From: Desulfacinum hydrothermale DSM 13146
GTDB taxonomy: Bacteria; Desulfobacterota; Syntrophobacteria; Syntrophobacterales; DSM-9756
Direction: 5' to 3'
DNA: 64,000 bases
Assembly: GCF_900176285.1 (NCBI RefSeq)
Contig: NZ_FWXF01000002.1
Span: 1 to 64,000, forward strand
Part shown: piece after piece, positions 1 through 8,128 of the stretch
Position numbering within the stretch: the stretch's first letter is position 1
How the letters are laid out: every line of letters begins with the position of its first letter
Position numbers and translations under genes: made by a program
Notes under the pieces: model-generated
The model's input: only the letters and a program-made list of their open reading frames with translations
Told to the model about the DNA's origin: nothing
Database searches by the model: none

Positions 1-50
1 CGAGATCGCTTCACATTTCGATGTCCAGACCACTTTCCTAATTTTCTCAT

Positions 51-809
51 CTAATCTGCCTCCCCACACTCGTCACGGATGGGTTGCAGCAGATCGGCCG
101 CCTCGTCCCGCATCACGAACGGCGCGGCATCCACGGCGGCCGCCACCACGGACAGATCTTTGTCCTTCCAGCGGTGAAGGATCATTTCGATGACCGGAGC
201 CGCCTCGGACAGACCCCACATGCCGGCGGCGTTCAGTGCTTCATAGCGAAGGTTGTCATCGTCGGATCTCAGGGCCTCCAGGATCTGCTTGTGGAATCCG
301 CTCACCCACCGCATGCAAAAAACCGCCGTCAGGCGCCAGTCCGGATCCTTGGAGGCGTAGGCGGACGCCACCTCCTCCTCGTGCCAGTCCTGGGGAGCAC
401 GCACCGAGGCTTCCAACACGCGGCGCCGCACCAGCTTGGGCAGCTTGGGATCCAGGTAAAGCCGGTGCAGCGTCTCCTGGATCTTGTCGAACAGGGCCTC
501 GCTGATCGGAGACGCTTCCGGCTCCTCGAAGCCTTCCACGTCCACATACTCCAAGGCGGCTCCCAGCGCCACGGCGGCCATGCCGCGAACCTCCTCGTCG
601 TCCGTCTCGTCCGTCGCCACACCCAGAAGCCTCTCCGCCATGTCGTCACTCATGACCACCAGGTCCCCGGCCATTTCGCAGGCCATGAGCCGGCTCTCGC
701 GATCTGCGCTCTTGTCAGTCAGCGCATCCACGAGGAGCTCCGGGGTATCCTCCGGCCAGTCCCAGGGGTCCAACAGCGTCAGGCCCGCCAATTTTTCTGA
801 TTTTTCCAT
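51..809 (-). CDS. HEAT-repeat-like protein
   Basis: A 252-residue acidic protein made of successive paired helices. Segments around residues 60-90, 125-145, 155-175, 180-205 and 215-240 have the Ala/Leu/Val helical pattern and Arg/Asp positions of HEAT repeats. There is no signal peptide or catalytic motif, so it is probably a cytoplasmic protein-protein scaffold. The ATG has an AAGGAG ribosome-binding site 6 bases upstream, which fixes the start. It appears monocistronic with its own promoter at 857-885. The partner is unknown, and the HEAT assignment is from pattern only. Confidence 0.75.
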   Translation of the reverse strand: MEKSEKLAGLTLLDPWDWPEDTPELLVDALTDKSADRESRLMACEMAGDLVVMSDDMAERLLGVATDETDDEEVRGMAAVALGAALEYVDVEGFEEPEASPISEALFDKIQETLHRLYLDPKLPKLVRRRVLEASVRAPQDWHEEEVASAYASKDPDWRLTAVFCMRWVSGFHKQILEALRSDDDNLRYEALNAAGMWGLSEAAPVIEMILHRWKDKDLSVVAAAVDAAPFVMRDEAADLLQPIRDECGEAD

Positions 810-856
810 CTTCGTCTCCTTCGGTTCGTTGCATCGCTTGTACGCCGAGCCCTGTG

Positions 857-885
857 CTTATAGTGTCTTTTGCCCGTCGGACCAA
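857..885 (-). promoter_or_regulatory. Candidate sigma-70 promoter of the HEAT-repeat gene
   Basis: On the minus strand a TTGGTC -35 (880-885) is separated by exactly 17 bases from a TATAAG -10 (857-862). The start codon lies about 40 bases below the predicted transcription start. The -10 matches 5 of 6 consensus positions and the -35 only 3 of 6. Confidence 0.45.
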
Positions 886-1524
886 GTCATGTTTCGCCCG
901 CCCCCCCTTTTTTTCTCACCCCTGGGCTCTTCACCGTAGCCCAGGGGGGACCCGGCCATTTGACAAGGCGTTTCCTGCGGGTCGTGTTTGCCCGAAAAAA
1001 CATCCACCCCTTCTGGGAGTTGGGCACCCGACGCGCCCGCGCCACGTACCTTGTCTTGCGGGAGATAGGGGCAGGTTGCAAACCCAGCCCTACAAGGCTC
1101 CCAAAGAGCCCCTGGGCACAGTGGAATTTCAAGCAATTGGAAATCTCCCGAAAGGCGGAAAGGCCATTGTCGCAAAGGCTTCTGGAGCCGGCCCCACGGC
1201 ACAGCTCCAACCCATGACGGCACGATCCCACAGCCCGAATCCCCGCCCAATCCCTTGAAGGACACATGGACAATGAAAGCGGCGAGACGCCTTACGTAGC
1301 GAAACACCTCTTTCGGGGCCCGCCCGGATGTCGTTTCGCAAGGTGATCTGGACTCCAGATCGGCTGCTTCACCGCTCTGGAAGACGGCTGTAACCACGGC
1401 GTTCTGGGAGAAAACGTACGGTCCTTCCTTTTGGGCACTTGCCGGGCAGGCGGCTCTTTCGCACTCTGAAGGACCTGCAACAGGGCAACGGTAAAAAAAG
1501 CGGGCAATCCACCGGGTAGGGACT
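886..1524. other. Gene-free stretch holding repeat copy A
   Basis: No reading frame here has a ribosome-binding site or family resemblance. It contains an inverted repeat with 10-bp arms at 919-928 and 938-947 (no T-tract on the correct side for a terminator) and repeat copy A (1066-1189). The rest, 1190-1524, shows nothing recognisable and could be a decayed gene. Confidence 0.5.
1066..1189 (-). repeat. Dispersed intergenic repeat, copy A (short)
   Basis: Read on the minus strand it shares the family order: a CCTTTGCGACAATGGCC-like head, a GGCCTTTCcGCC segment, a TTGAAATTCCAC block, and the GGGCTGGGTTTGCAACC version of the GC-rich palindrome. It is the most diverged copy and lacks the distal part seen in copies C, D and E. 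Unlike the others, it does not touch a recognisable stop codon. The nearest upstream gene in the same orientation ends at 1525. Confidence 0.7.
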
Positions 1525-2208
1525 TCAGGAGACCACGTCTTCTTTTTCGAAGAGCCGACCGGAAGATTCCCCGCCCCTTTCCAGCTCCTGGATCCAGCCC
1601 TGAATCCTCTGCGATCCGTAGGCCTCCCGCCACGCCTCCACAATGGCCTGCACGGGCACATCGGCGTACTCTCCGTGATAGGCCAGGTATTCCATGAACT
1701 TTTCCCGGTCCTTGTTGTAGGGATGCAGCAGGGAATCACTTCGACCATCGAATTCCAGAGGATCCGTGCCGTGCCGTAGGCACAGCTCCCTATTGAAAGC
1801 GGGAGTGGCCTTGACCCAGCGGCCCTCCAGGAAAAGAGCCGTATAGCCGTGATAGACGAAGACATTGGATCCCAGGTAGTCCAGCAGCTGGCGGGTGGCC
1901 AGATGGTTTTTCACGGTGGCGAAACCGATGCGGGCGGGAATGCCCTGAGACCTGGCCAGCGCACAAAGAAGGGCCGCCTTGGGAATACAAAAGCTCCGGC
2001 CCCGTCGGATCACTTCACTGGCCCGGTAGTGTTCGGGTAGATAAAAGGGCGAATAGGGATCGTACCAGATCCGATCCCGCACGGCGCGGTAGAGCCGTAC
2101 GGCCTTTTCCACGGGATCCACGGCACCGCCCACCGCTTCCCGTGCAAAATCAAGCACCCGCGGATGCTCCCAGTCCAGTATGCCCGTCGGCGCAAGATAC
2201 TCATCCAT
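1525..2208 (-). CDS. Transglutaminase-like (cysteine-protease fold) protein
   Basis: A 227-residue protein with a transglutaminase-core domain. The probable catalytic Cys is in RGRSFCIPKAALLCALAR, followed by a YHGYTALFLEGRWVKATPAF segment carrying the His. These are the usual positions of the Cys-His pair in bacterial transglutaminase-like proteins, which may act as peptidases or amidases. The start at 2208 is preferred because GGAG lies 6 bases upstream and homologues typically begin near MDEYLAPT. A longer in-frame ATG at 2313 has no ribosome-binding site. No signal peptide is seen. It stands alone, and its substrate cannot be inferred. Confidence 0.75.
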   Translation of the reverse strand: MDEYLAPTGILDWEHPRVLDFAREAVGGAVDPVEKAVRLYRAVRDRIWYDPYSPFYLPEHYRASEVIRRGRSFCIPKAALLCALARSQGIPARIGFATVKNHLATRQLLDYLGSNVFVYHGYTALFLEGRWVKATPAFNRELCLRHGTDPLEFDGRSDSLLHPYNKDREKFMEYLAYHGEYADVPVQAIVEAWREAYGSQRIQGWIQELERGGESSGRLFEKEDVVS

Positions 2209-2568
2209 CGTCTGCTCCATCGCTTCAGGATTCTCGGCCACCCGCTTCCCGCCCCACCATTTTGGAAAACCAGCAGCCGATTTGACCAACAACCCATGGG
2301 ACTCAAACTGCATTGCGTTTTAGCACGATCCAAGACCCGAACCAACTGCAGCCAATGGGTGACGGCCGTTACGTTTCCGGGCCCAGCGAAACCGCTGGAA
2401 AAGCTCGGCATCCTGGCATCTATGCGTGAACCATACGGAATCTGAAAGGTTAAGGGCCGGGATCCGGCCCCGCCCTTGCGTTCCTTTCGGAGCGCTCCCG
2501 CAAACCCGTCCTCCCATGCCTTTTCATACCGTTCTTCCGGTGTTAGCATCGGAAGGCGGCCGGAGTCA
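2209..2568. other. Gene-free stretch upstream of two diverging genes
   Basis: No credible gene. A perfect 7-bp hairpin (GGGCCGG, 3-nt loop, CCGGCCC) lies at 2454-2470 without a T-tract. The stretch probably holds 5' leader and promoter sequence for the transglutaminase-like gene on the minus strand. Confidence 0.4.
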
Positions 2569-2597
2569 TTGACACAGCAAAACATTTTTTGTTTTAA
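2569..2597 (+). promoter_or_regulatory. Candidate sigma-70 promoter of the regulator/oxidoreductase operon
   Basis: A perfect TTGACA -35 (2569-2574), a 17-base spacer rich in A/T, and a TTTTAA -10 (2592-2597). It sits in the only AT-rich patch of the intergenic region. It implies a leader of about 220 bases before the XRE-cupin gene. Confidence 0.55.
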
Positions 2598-2822
2598 CCA
2601 AACCGCCGGCGCGCTAAGATGTCCGGGCACGGACAGCTCACCGTGACCGTTCACGCGATTCCGTGTCGCTCTCCTCCCCTCTCAGCCCGTGCCGCATGCC
2701 GAACGACCGCAGAGCCTCCACAGGAACCCCCTGGACGGAGCTTTCCCCGCACCGTTCGTTTCAACCCGGTTCGCCTTGCCCCAAGGCGGCCTGATGCCAC
2801 CCATCGCGAAGGAGGTTAGCCC

Positions 2823-3425
2823 ATGCAGCACACCGACGATGTGAGCCGAGAAGTTCAAGCGCTGAACCTGGGCGCCAAGGTCCGCGATCTTCGCCAGAAA
2901 TTTCGATACACGGTCCAGGACCTGGCGGCCAAGACAGGCCTTGAAAAGGAGCTGTTGGATCAGATCGAGGCCGAGATGGTGGTGCCCCCGGTGGCCACCC
3001 TACTCAAGCTGGCCAAGGCCTTTAACGTGGGATTGGCCTACTTTTTCCAGGACGAGCTCACCGGCCAGAAGATTTCCATCACGCGAAAGAGCGAGCGCAC
3101 CCGGCTGGAGCGACGTCCTCATCACCGGGAAGGCGAAGTGACCTACATCTACGAGACACTGGAAAACAAGAAGCCGGAAAAGCACATGGAGCCTTTTCTG
3201 GTAGAGTTTCCTGTCATGGACACCGCGGAGATGGTCTTCGTGAGCCACGAAGGCGAGGAGTTCTTGTACCTCATGGAAGGGCGCCTGGAGTTTCGCACGG
3301 TGGATCGAGTGGAGGTCCTGGAACCCGGCGACAGCATTTATTTCGATTCGGATATCAGCCATAGCTTCCGGTGCATCGGGGACGCACCGGCCAAGGCGGT
3401 GGTAGTGGTCTGGAGCAGGCCCTAA
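2823..3425 (+). CDS. XRE-family transcriptional regulator with C-terminal cupin domain
   Basis: 200 residues. Residues about 15-70 form a helix-turn-helix of the HTH_3/XRE type (LGAKVRDLRQKF, DLAAKTGLEKELLDQIE, PPVATLLKLAKAFNV). Residues about 115-198 form a small cupin barrel (EGEEFLYLMEGRLEF, LEPGDSIYFDSDISHSF) expected to bind a small ligand. This family usually controls neighbouring catabolic genes in response to an organic acid or amine. It lies 31 bases before the oxidoreductase gamma gene on the same strand, so it is probably co-transcribed with and regulates that operon. AAGGAGG is present 8 bases before the ATG. Confidence 0.9.
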   Translation: MQHTDDVSREVQALNLGAKVRDLRQKFRYTVQDLAAKTGLEKELLDQIEAEMVVPPVATLLKLAKAFNVGLAYFFQDELTGQKISITRKSERTRLERRPHHREGEVTYIYETLENKKPEKHMEPFLVEFPVMDTAEMVFVSHEGEEFLYLMEGRLEFRTVDRVEVLEPGDSIYFDSDISHSFRCIGDAPAKAVVVVWSRP

Positions 3426-3456
3426 GTAGGGGTTCCACAAGGAGAGGACACAGATC

Positions 3457-4035
3457 ATGATCGAGGTGAGATTTCACGGACGAGGCGGCCAGGGGACCGT
3501 GGTGGCCTCCATCCTCATGGCCAAGGCCTTTTTCCAGGCGGGATATTATGTCCAAAGCTTTCCGCTGTTTGGGGTGGAACGGCGCGGCGCTCCGGTGGAA
3601 GCCTATCTACGTCTGGACAAGACCAAGATCCTCATGCGCACCAACGTTTACACCCCGGACCATGTGGTGGTGCTGGACCCCACGCTGCTGGAAGGAGTGG
3701 ACATCACACGGGGGCTCAAGCCTGGAGGCTGGATCCTCATCAACGCACCGGAACCTCCCACCGACCTGCGGGCTTTCGCCACTTACAAGCTGGCCCACGT
3801 GGACGCCACCCGAATCGCCATCGCACATCGGCTGGGCACCCGCACCCATCCCATTGTGAACACGGCCATGATGGGCGCCTTCGCCCGCGTTTTGGGCGAA
3901 CCACCCTTGGAGACCGTCACGGAAGCGATCCGGGAGGAGGTCCCAACCAAACCGGACGCCAACATGGCGGCCGCCCGCGAGGCCTACGAAAGCGTGGTGC
4001 TGCTGGGCCCCGTGGCCGAGGCGGCCAGCGCGTGA
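3457..4035 (+). CDS. porG: 2-oxoacid:acceptor oxidoreductase, gamma subunit
   Basis: 192 residues of the POR/KOR gamma family, with the diagnostic N-terminal GRGGQGTVVAS loop and the FPLFGVERRGAPVEAYLR segment. In the heteromeric enzyme the gamma subunit contacts the CoA and TPP sites, and the complex oxidatively decarboxylates a 2-oxoacid to an acyl-CoA. It is the first catalytic gene of a gamma, GltD-delta, alpha, beta operon. The substrate (pyruvate, branched-chain or aryl 2-oxoacid) cannot be decided from sequence, so the symbol is by family only. Confidence 0.88.
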   Translation: MIEVRFHGRGGQGTVVASILMAKAFFQAGYYVQSFPLFGVERRGAPVEAYLRLDKTKILMRTNVYTPDHVVVLDPTLLEGVDITRGLKPGGWILINAPEPPTDLRAFATYKLAHVDATRIAIAHRLGTRTHPIVNTAMMGAFARVLGEPPLETVTEAIREEVPTKPDANMAAAREAYESVVLLGPVAEAASA

Positions 4036-4192
4036 GGTGTTGCCATCCAGGTGTGAGGAGCCGGGAGCGAGGAAGTGCAGGAGGCCAGAGCCACCGCCGC
4101 CTTCGCTCTCTTTCCGAAGGGATTGGGGGATTTCCCCAACGCATCGGGCCCCGCACCTGACCAGTTACGGATCACGGCAAACGAGGTTATCC

Positions 4193-5935
4193 ATGACACA
4201 GCAAGCGATCTCCCAAACCGTTTCCCCACCGCTCATACCACGGTCTTCCACGACCACCGAATCCAACAAGACGGGGTCCTGGCGATTCTTGAAGCCTCGC
4301 TACGACGAAAAGACGGCGCCGTGCAGCGCCGCCTGCCCCGCCGGAGAAGACATTGCCCGGGTGGAAATGCTGGTGGCCCAAGGGCTCTTTAAGGAGGCCT
4401 GGGAAACCATCCTTCAGGAGAATCCCTTTCCGGCCGTGTGCGGCCGAGTCTGCTTTCATCCGTGCGAACGGGCTTGCAATCGAGGGGAATTCGACGATCC
4501 CATCGCCATCCACACCCTGGAACGCTTTGTGGCCGACACCGCCATGCGATACGACCTGCAGGCGGACATCGCACGCCGTCCCGTTCAGGGCCCGCGCATC
4601 GCCGTGGTGGGCTCCGGCCCCAGCGGTCTGGCAGCCGCCTACTTCCTGGCACGGCTGGGCTACACGTGCGACGTCTTCGAATCCATGGGCGAGCCGGGAG
4701 GGGTCCTGCGCTGGGGTATCCCGCCCTATCGGCTCCCGGTCCACGTCCTGGAATGGGAAATCGATCGGATCCGTTCCTTGGGCGTGGAGATCCACTGCAA
4801 CCACCGGGTGTCCGCCGATTTCCTGCGCCAAGCGCGCGACCGCTACCAGGCGGTTTTCATCGGCTGCGGCCACCATCGCAACGTGGATCTAGGCATCCCG
4901 GGGGAAGATCTGGACGGAGTGGCGGAAGGGTTGCCGTTCCTGGAACAGGTTCGCGCGGGCAATCTCCCGGACCTTTCGGGCCGGGTGGCCGTCCTCGGAG
5001 GCGGCAACACGGCCGTGGACGTATCCCGATGTGCCTTGCGGCTTGGAGCGAAGCCTGTGATCGTCTACCGACGACGGCGCCAGGATATGCCCGCTTTCGA
5101 ACACGAAATCGCCATGGCCCTGGAGGAAGGGGTGGAACTCATGGAGCTGTGGACGCCCCTGGAGATCACGCCCCACCCGGACGGCTACCGCCTGGTGCTT
5201 CAAAGGATGGCAGTGGCCTCCCAAGAGGGGCCGCGCGCCCAGGTCCGGCCCGCGGCGGGTCAAACCCAGGAATTGGTGGTCTCCAAGGTCTTCAAGGCCA
5301 TCGGAAACGCACCGGAAGAATCCTGGATGCAGCCCCCCGAAGGGGATGCACGGACGCTTCGGCTGGCCAACACCGCCCTGGTTGAGCTTCATGGCGGGCC
5401 GCTGGTGGTCTACGGCGGGGATCTGGCGGCCTTGGAAAAGTCCGTCACGCACGCCGTGGCTTCCGGCAAGGAAGCCGCCATGGCCCTGGACACCTACTGC
5501 CAGCAGGGCTGGGACGCCGTGGAATCCCGGATCTCCCAATGCCGGGTGGGACCGGGACCGTCCCTTTCCATGGAGATGTACCTGGGAGGGGACCGGTGCC
5601 GGCGCAACCCCCACGTGGTGGTGTTTCAGGAGATCAACACGGACTATTTTCTCTACGCGCCGCGCCTGGCCCAGCCGCGCCTTCTCAAGGAAGAGCGGGT
5701 CCGAGACTTTTCCGAAATCGATCTCAAGATCTCCGCTGCCCTGGCCATCCGGGAGGCGGAACGCTGCTTCAACTGCGGCGTCTGCAACCAGTGCGACAAT
5801 TGCCGGCTCTTCTGCCCCGACCTGGCCGTGTGCCGGGACGACAATCCCCAAGGGCGCCGCATCGACTACGATTACTGCAAGGGATGCGGTGTGTGCGTGG
5901 TGGAATGCCCCCGCAACGCCATGGCCTTGGAATGA
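4193..5935 (+). CDS. GltD-type FAD/NAD(P) oxidoreductase fused to 2x[4Fe-4S] delta domain
   Basis: 580 residues. The N-terminal part (about 35-110) carries the Fe-S ligands of glutamate-synthase small-subunit proteins (CSAACPAGEDIARVE, CGRVCFHPCERACNRGEFD). A FAD-binding GSGPSGLAAAY follows near residue 145 and an NAD(P)-binding GGGNTAVDVSRCALRLGA near residue 270. The C-terminus is a bacterial ferredoxin domain with an unusual CX2CX2CX2CX2CX3CP cluster followed by CKGCGVCVVECP. It likely passes electrons from the 2-oxoacid oxidoreductase core to NAD(P)+ or ferredoxin. The start is set by GAGG 6 bases before ATG 4193. The 157-base gap before it holds no gene. Confidence 0.88.
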   Translation: MTQQAISQTVSPPLIPRSSTTTESNKTGSWRFLKPRYDEKTAPCSAACPAGEDIARVEMLVAQGLFKEAWETILQENPFPAVCGRVCFHPCERACNRGEFDDPIAIHTLERFVADTAMRYDLQADIARRPVQGPRIAVVGSGPSGLAAAYFLARLGYTCDVFESMGEPGGVLRWGIPPYRLPVHVLEWEIDRIRSLGVEIHCNHRVSADFLRQARDRYQAVFIGCGHHRNVDLGIPGEDLDGVAEGLPFLEQVRAGNLPDLSGRVAVLGGGNTAVDVSRCALRLGAKPVIVYRRRRQDMPAFEHEIAMALEEGVELMELWTPLEITPHPDGYRLVLQRMAVASQEGPRAQVRPAAGQTQELVVSKVFKAIGNAPEESWMQPPEGDARTLRLANTALVELHGGPLVVYGGDLAALEKSVTHAVASGKEAAMALDTYCQQGWDAVESRISQCRVGPGPSLSMEMYLGGDRCRRNPHVVVFQEINTDYFLYAPRLAQPRLLKEERVRDFSEIDLKISAALAIREAERCFNCGVCNQCDNCRLFCPDLAVCRDDNPQGRRIDYDYCKGCGVCVVECPRNAMALE

Positions 5936-5991
5936 GGATGGATCGCCAAGACGGCCGTTGAAGAGGCGACGGGATCCACAGGAGGACGAAG

Positions 5992-7161
5992 ATGAAAAAG
6001 GTGGTGGAAGGAAGTCATGCCGTATCGGAAGCGGTGCGGCTGGCTCGCGTGGACGTGATTTCGGCCTATCCGATCACGCCCCAGACACATATCGTGGAAT
6101 TGCTTTCCGAATACTGTTCCGACGGCACCCTGAACGCCCGATTTTTGAGGGTGGAAAGCGAACATTCGGCCATGGCCGCCCTCATCGGGGCCGCCTCGGC
6201 AGGGGTGCGTACCTTTACGGCCACCTCATCCCAGGGACTGGCGCTCATGCACGAACTGCTCCACTGGGCGGCCGGAGCCCGACTGCCCATCGTCATGGCG
6301 GAAGTCAACCGCGCGCTGGCACCCGGATGGAACATTTGGACGGAACAGACCGACAGCCTGGCGCAGCGGGACACGGGCTGGATCCAGCTCTACTGCGAAG
6401 ACGCTCAGGAAGCCCTGGACACCACTCTCCAGGCCTTCCGCCTGGCGGAAACGGTCCATCTGCCGGTCATGGTGGTGCTGGACGCCTTTTTCCTGTCCCA
6501 CACCTATGAGCCCGTGGACATTCCGGAGCCGGAGGAGGCGGACCGTTTCCTGCCCCCATTCCAGCCCGCCTTCTGCCTGGATACGGAAAACCCGGCGGCC
6601 TTCAACCAGCTGGCGCCGCCCAACGCCTACATGGAGATGCGCCGCAGCATGCAGGACGCCATGGAATCGGCCTTGGACGTGCTGGACGCCATCGAGGACG
6701 ACTACGAAAGGCTCTTCGGCCGGCGCTACGGGGCCGTGGAGGCCGTGCACTGTGACGATGCCGATATTATCTTGGTGACATCGGGCACCATAACCAGCAC
6801 CAGCCGCCTGGTGCTCCGCCAGCTGCGGGAAAAGGGAGAAAAGGTGGGGCTTGTCAAGATGAAGGCCTTTCGGCCCTTCCCCTTCGAAGCCCTGCGAATC
6901 CACACGGCCCATGCCAAGAAGCTGGCCGTGATCGATCGCAATTTTTCCTTCGGAGCCGGCGGCATCTTCGCCCAGGAGATTCGGTCGGCCCTGTGCAACC
7001 TGGCGCGACGCCCCCTGGTCTTCGGGTACGTGGCGGGGCTGGGCGGTCGGGACGTGACCACCGATGTCATTGAAGACATTTACTGGAGGACCAAGACCAG
7101 CGCCCATCCGGAGGCGGAAAGCATCTGGATCGGGCTCCATCAACCGGCTCCCGCCGCCTGA
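5992..7161 (+). CDS. porA: 2-oxoacid:acceptor oxidoreductase, alpha subunit
   Basis: 389 residues. The N-terminal pyrimidine-binding domain shows SHAVSEAVRLARVDVISAYP and PITPQTHIVE. The second half is the transketolase-C-like domain (DIILVTSGTITSTSRLVLRQ and KVGLVKMKAFRPFP). Family length is 380-400 residues. It pairs with the beta subunit to hold thiamine diphosphate. A GGAGG ribosome-binding site precedes the ATG. It is 56 bases after the GltD-delta gene and 23 before the beta gene, so it is the third catalytic gene of the operon. Confidence 0.9.
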   Translation: MKKVVEGSHAVSEAVRLARVDVISAYPITPQTHIVELLSEYCSDGTLNARFLRVESEHSAMAALIGAASAGVRTFTATSSQGLALMHELLHWAAGARLPIVMAEVNRALAPGWNIWTEQTDSLAQRDTGWIQLYCEDAQEALDTTLQAFRLAETVHLPVMVVLDAFFLSHTYEPVDIPEPEEADRFLPPFQPAFCLDTENPAAFNQLAPPNAYMEMRRSMQDAMESALDVLDAIEDDYERLFGRRYGAVEAVHCDDADIILVTSGTITSTSRLVLRQLREKGEKVGLVKMKAFRPFPFEALRIHTAHAKKLAVIDRNFSFGAGGIFAQEIRSALCNLARRPLVFGYVAGLGGRDVTTDVIEDIYWRTKTSAHPEAESIWIGLHQPAPAA

Positions 7162-7184
7162 GGCGGCCGCAACGAGGTGAAGCC

Positions 7185-8087
7185 ATGGAACTGAACGTTT
7201 TGGATCGAGACTACATGTGTTCCGGGCACGTGGGCTGCCCGGGCTGCGGCGCGGCCATTGCCATGCGCTTTCTTTTGAAGGCGCTGGGGGAAAAGACCAT
7301 GATGGTGATCCCCGCCTGCTGTTGGTCCATCATCGCCGGCCCTTACCCCCAGTCCACCCTGAAGGTGCCCGTGTTGCATACGGCCTTTGAGACGGGCGGC
7401 GCCGTGGCCAGCGGTCTCCGAGCCGCTCTGGACACCAAGGGCGACACCGAAACCACTGTGGTGACCTGGGCCGGGGACGGAGGCACCTTCGACATCGGCT
7501 TTCAGGCCCTGAGCGGTGCCGTGGAGCGGAACGAAGACTTCATCTATGTGTGCTACGACAACGAAGCCTACATGAATACGGGCGTCCAGCGCAGTTCCTC
7601 CACACCCTACGGCGCCTGGACCACCACCACGCCCGGCCAGGAATGGAAGCGGCTCCGAAAGAAGAACATTGTGGAAGCGCTGGTGGCCCACCGCATCCCC
7701 TATGCGGCCACGGCCAGCATCGCCTTTCCCGAGGATCTGGTTCGCAAGGTCCAAAAGGCCAAGAGCATCAAGGGATCCCGGTTCCTGCACATCTACGCGT
7801 CCTGTCCCACGGGCTGGCGCATTCCTTCCGAGATGTCCATCAAGATTGCCCGTATGGCGGTGCAGACCAACATCTTCCCGCTCTACGAGGTGGAAAACGG
7901 AGTGCGCTACACCATCAACTACATGCCCAAAGGCTACCTGGTGCGGGAATACTTCAAGCTGCAGGGCCGCTTCAAGCACCTGACCGACGACGACCTGGAG
8001 CAGATCCAGGAGATGGTCAACGAGGACTGGGAGCTCCTGCTTCGAAAGGCGGGCGTTGCCATGAGCGCCGCCGGCACCGTGGCCTGA
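7185..8087 (+). CDS. porB: 2-oxoacid:acceptor oxidoreductase, beta subunit (TPP-binding)
   Basis: 300 residues of the PorB family. The TPP/Mg motif is AGDGGTFDIGFQALSGAVER with the partner segment YDNEAYMNTGVQRSSSTP. The N-terminal CSGHVGCPGCG supplies Fe-S ligands, with a further Cys around residue 205 (YASCPTGW). The strong resemblance to pyruvate oxidoreductase beta subunits makes pyruvate a reasonable guess, but aryl-2-oxoacid enzymes share these motifs. It is the last gene of the operon and faces the convergent aldolase-like gene 41 bases away. Confidence 0.9.
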   Translation: MELNVLDRDYMCSGHVGCPGCGAAIAMRFLLKALGEKTMMVIPACCWSIIAGPYPQSTLKVPVLHTAFETGGAVASGLRAALDTKGDTETTVVTWAGDGGTFDIGFQALSGAVERNEDFIYVCYDNEAYMNTGVQRSSSTPYGAWTTTTPGQEWKRLRKKNIVEALVAHRIPYAATASIAFPEDLVRKVQKAKSIKGSRFLHIYASCPTGWRIPSEMSIKIARMAVQTNIFPLYEVENGVRYTINYMPKGYLVREYFKLQGRFKHLTDDDLEQIQEMVNEDWELLLRKAGVAMSAAGTVA

Positions 8088-8128
8088 TGCTGGGATGGGG
8101 GACCCCGGACGGGTGGGATCGGGTGCGT

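Noticed and set aside
919-947. 10-bp inverted repeat as a terminator
   Set aside because: The T run lies on the wrong side for either strand, so it is only recorded as a hairpin.
858-1865. Long minus-strand frame crossing the gap after the transglutaminase-like gene
   Set aside because: It overlaps the well-supported gene in another frame, has no domains, and runs through repeat copy A.
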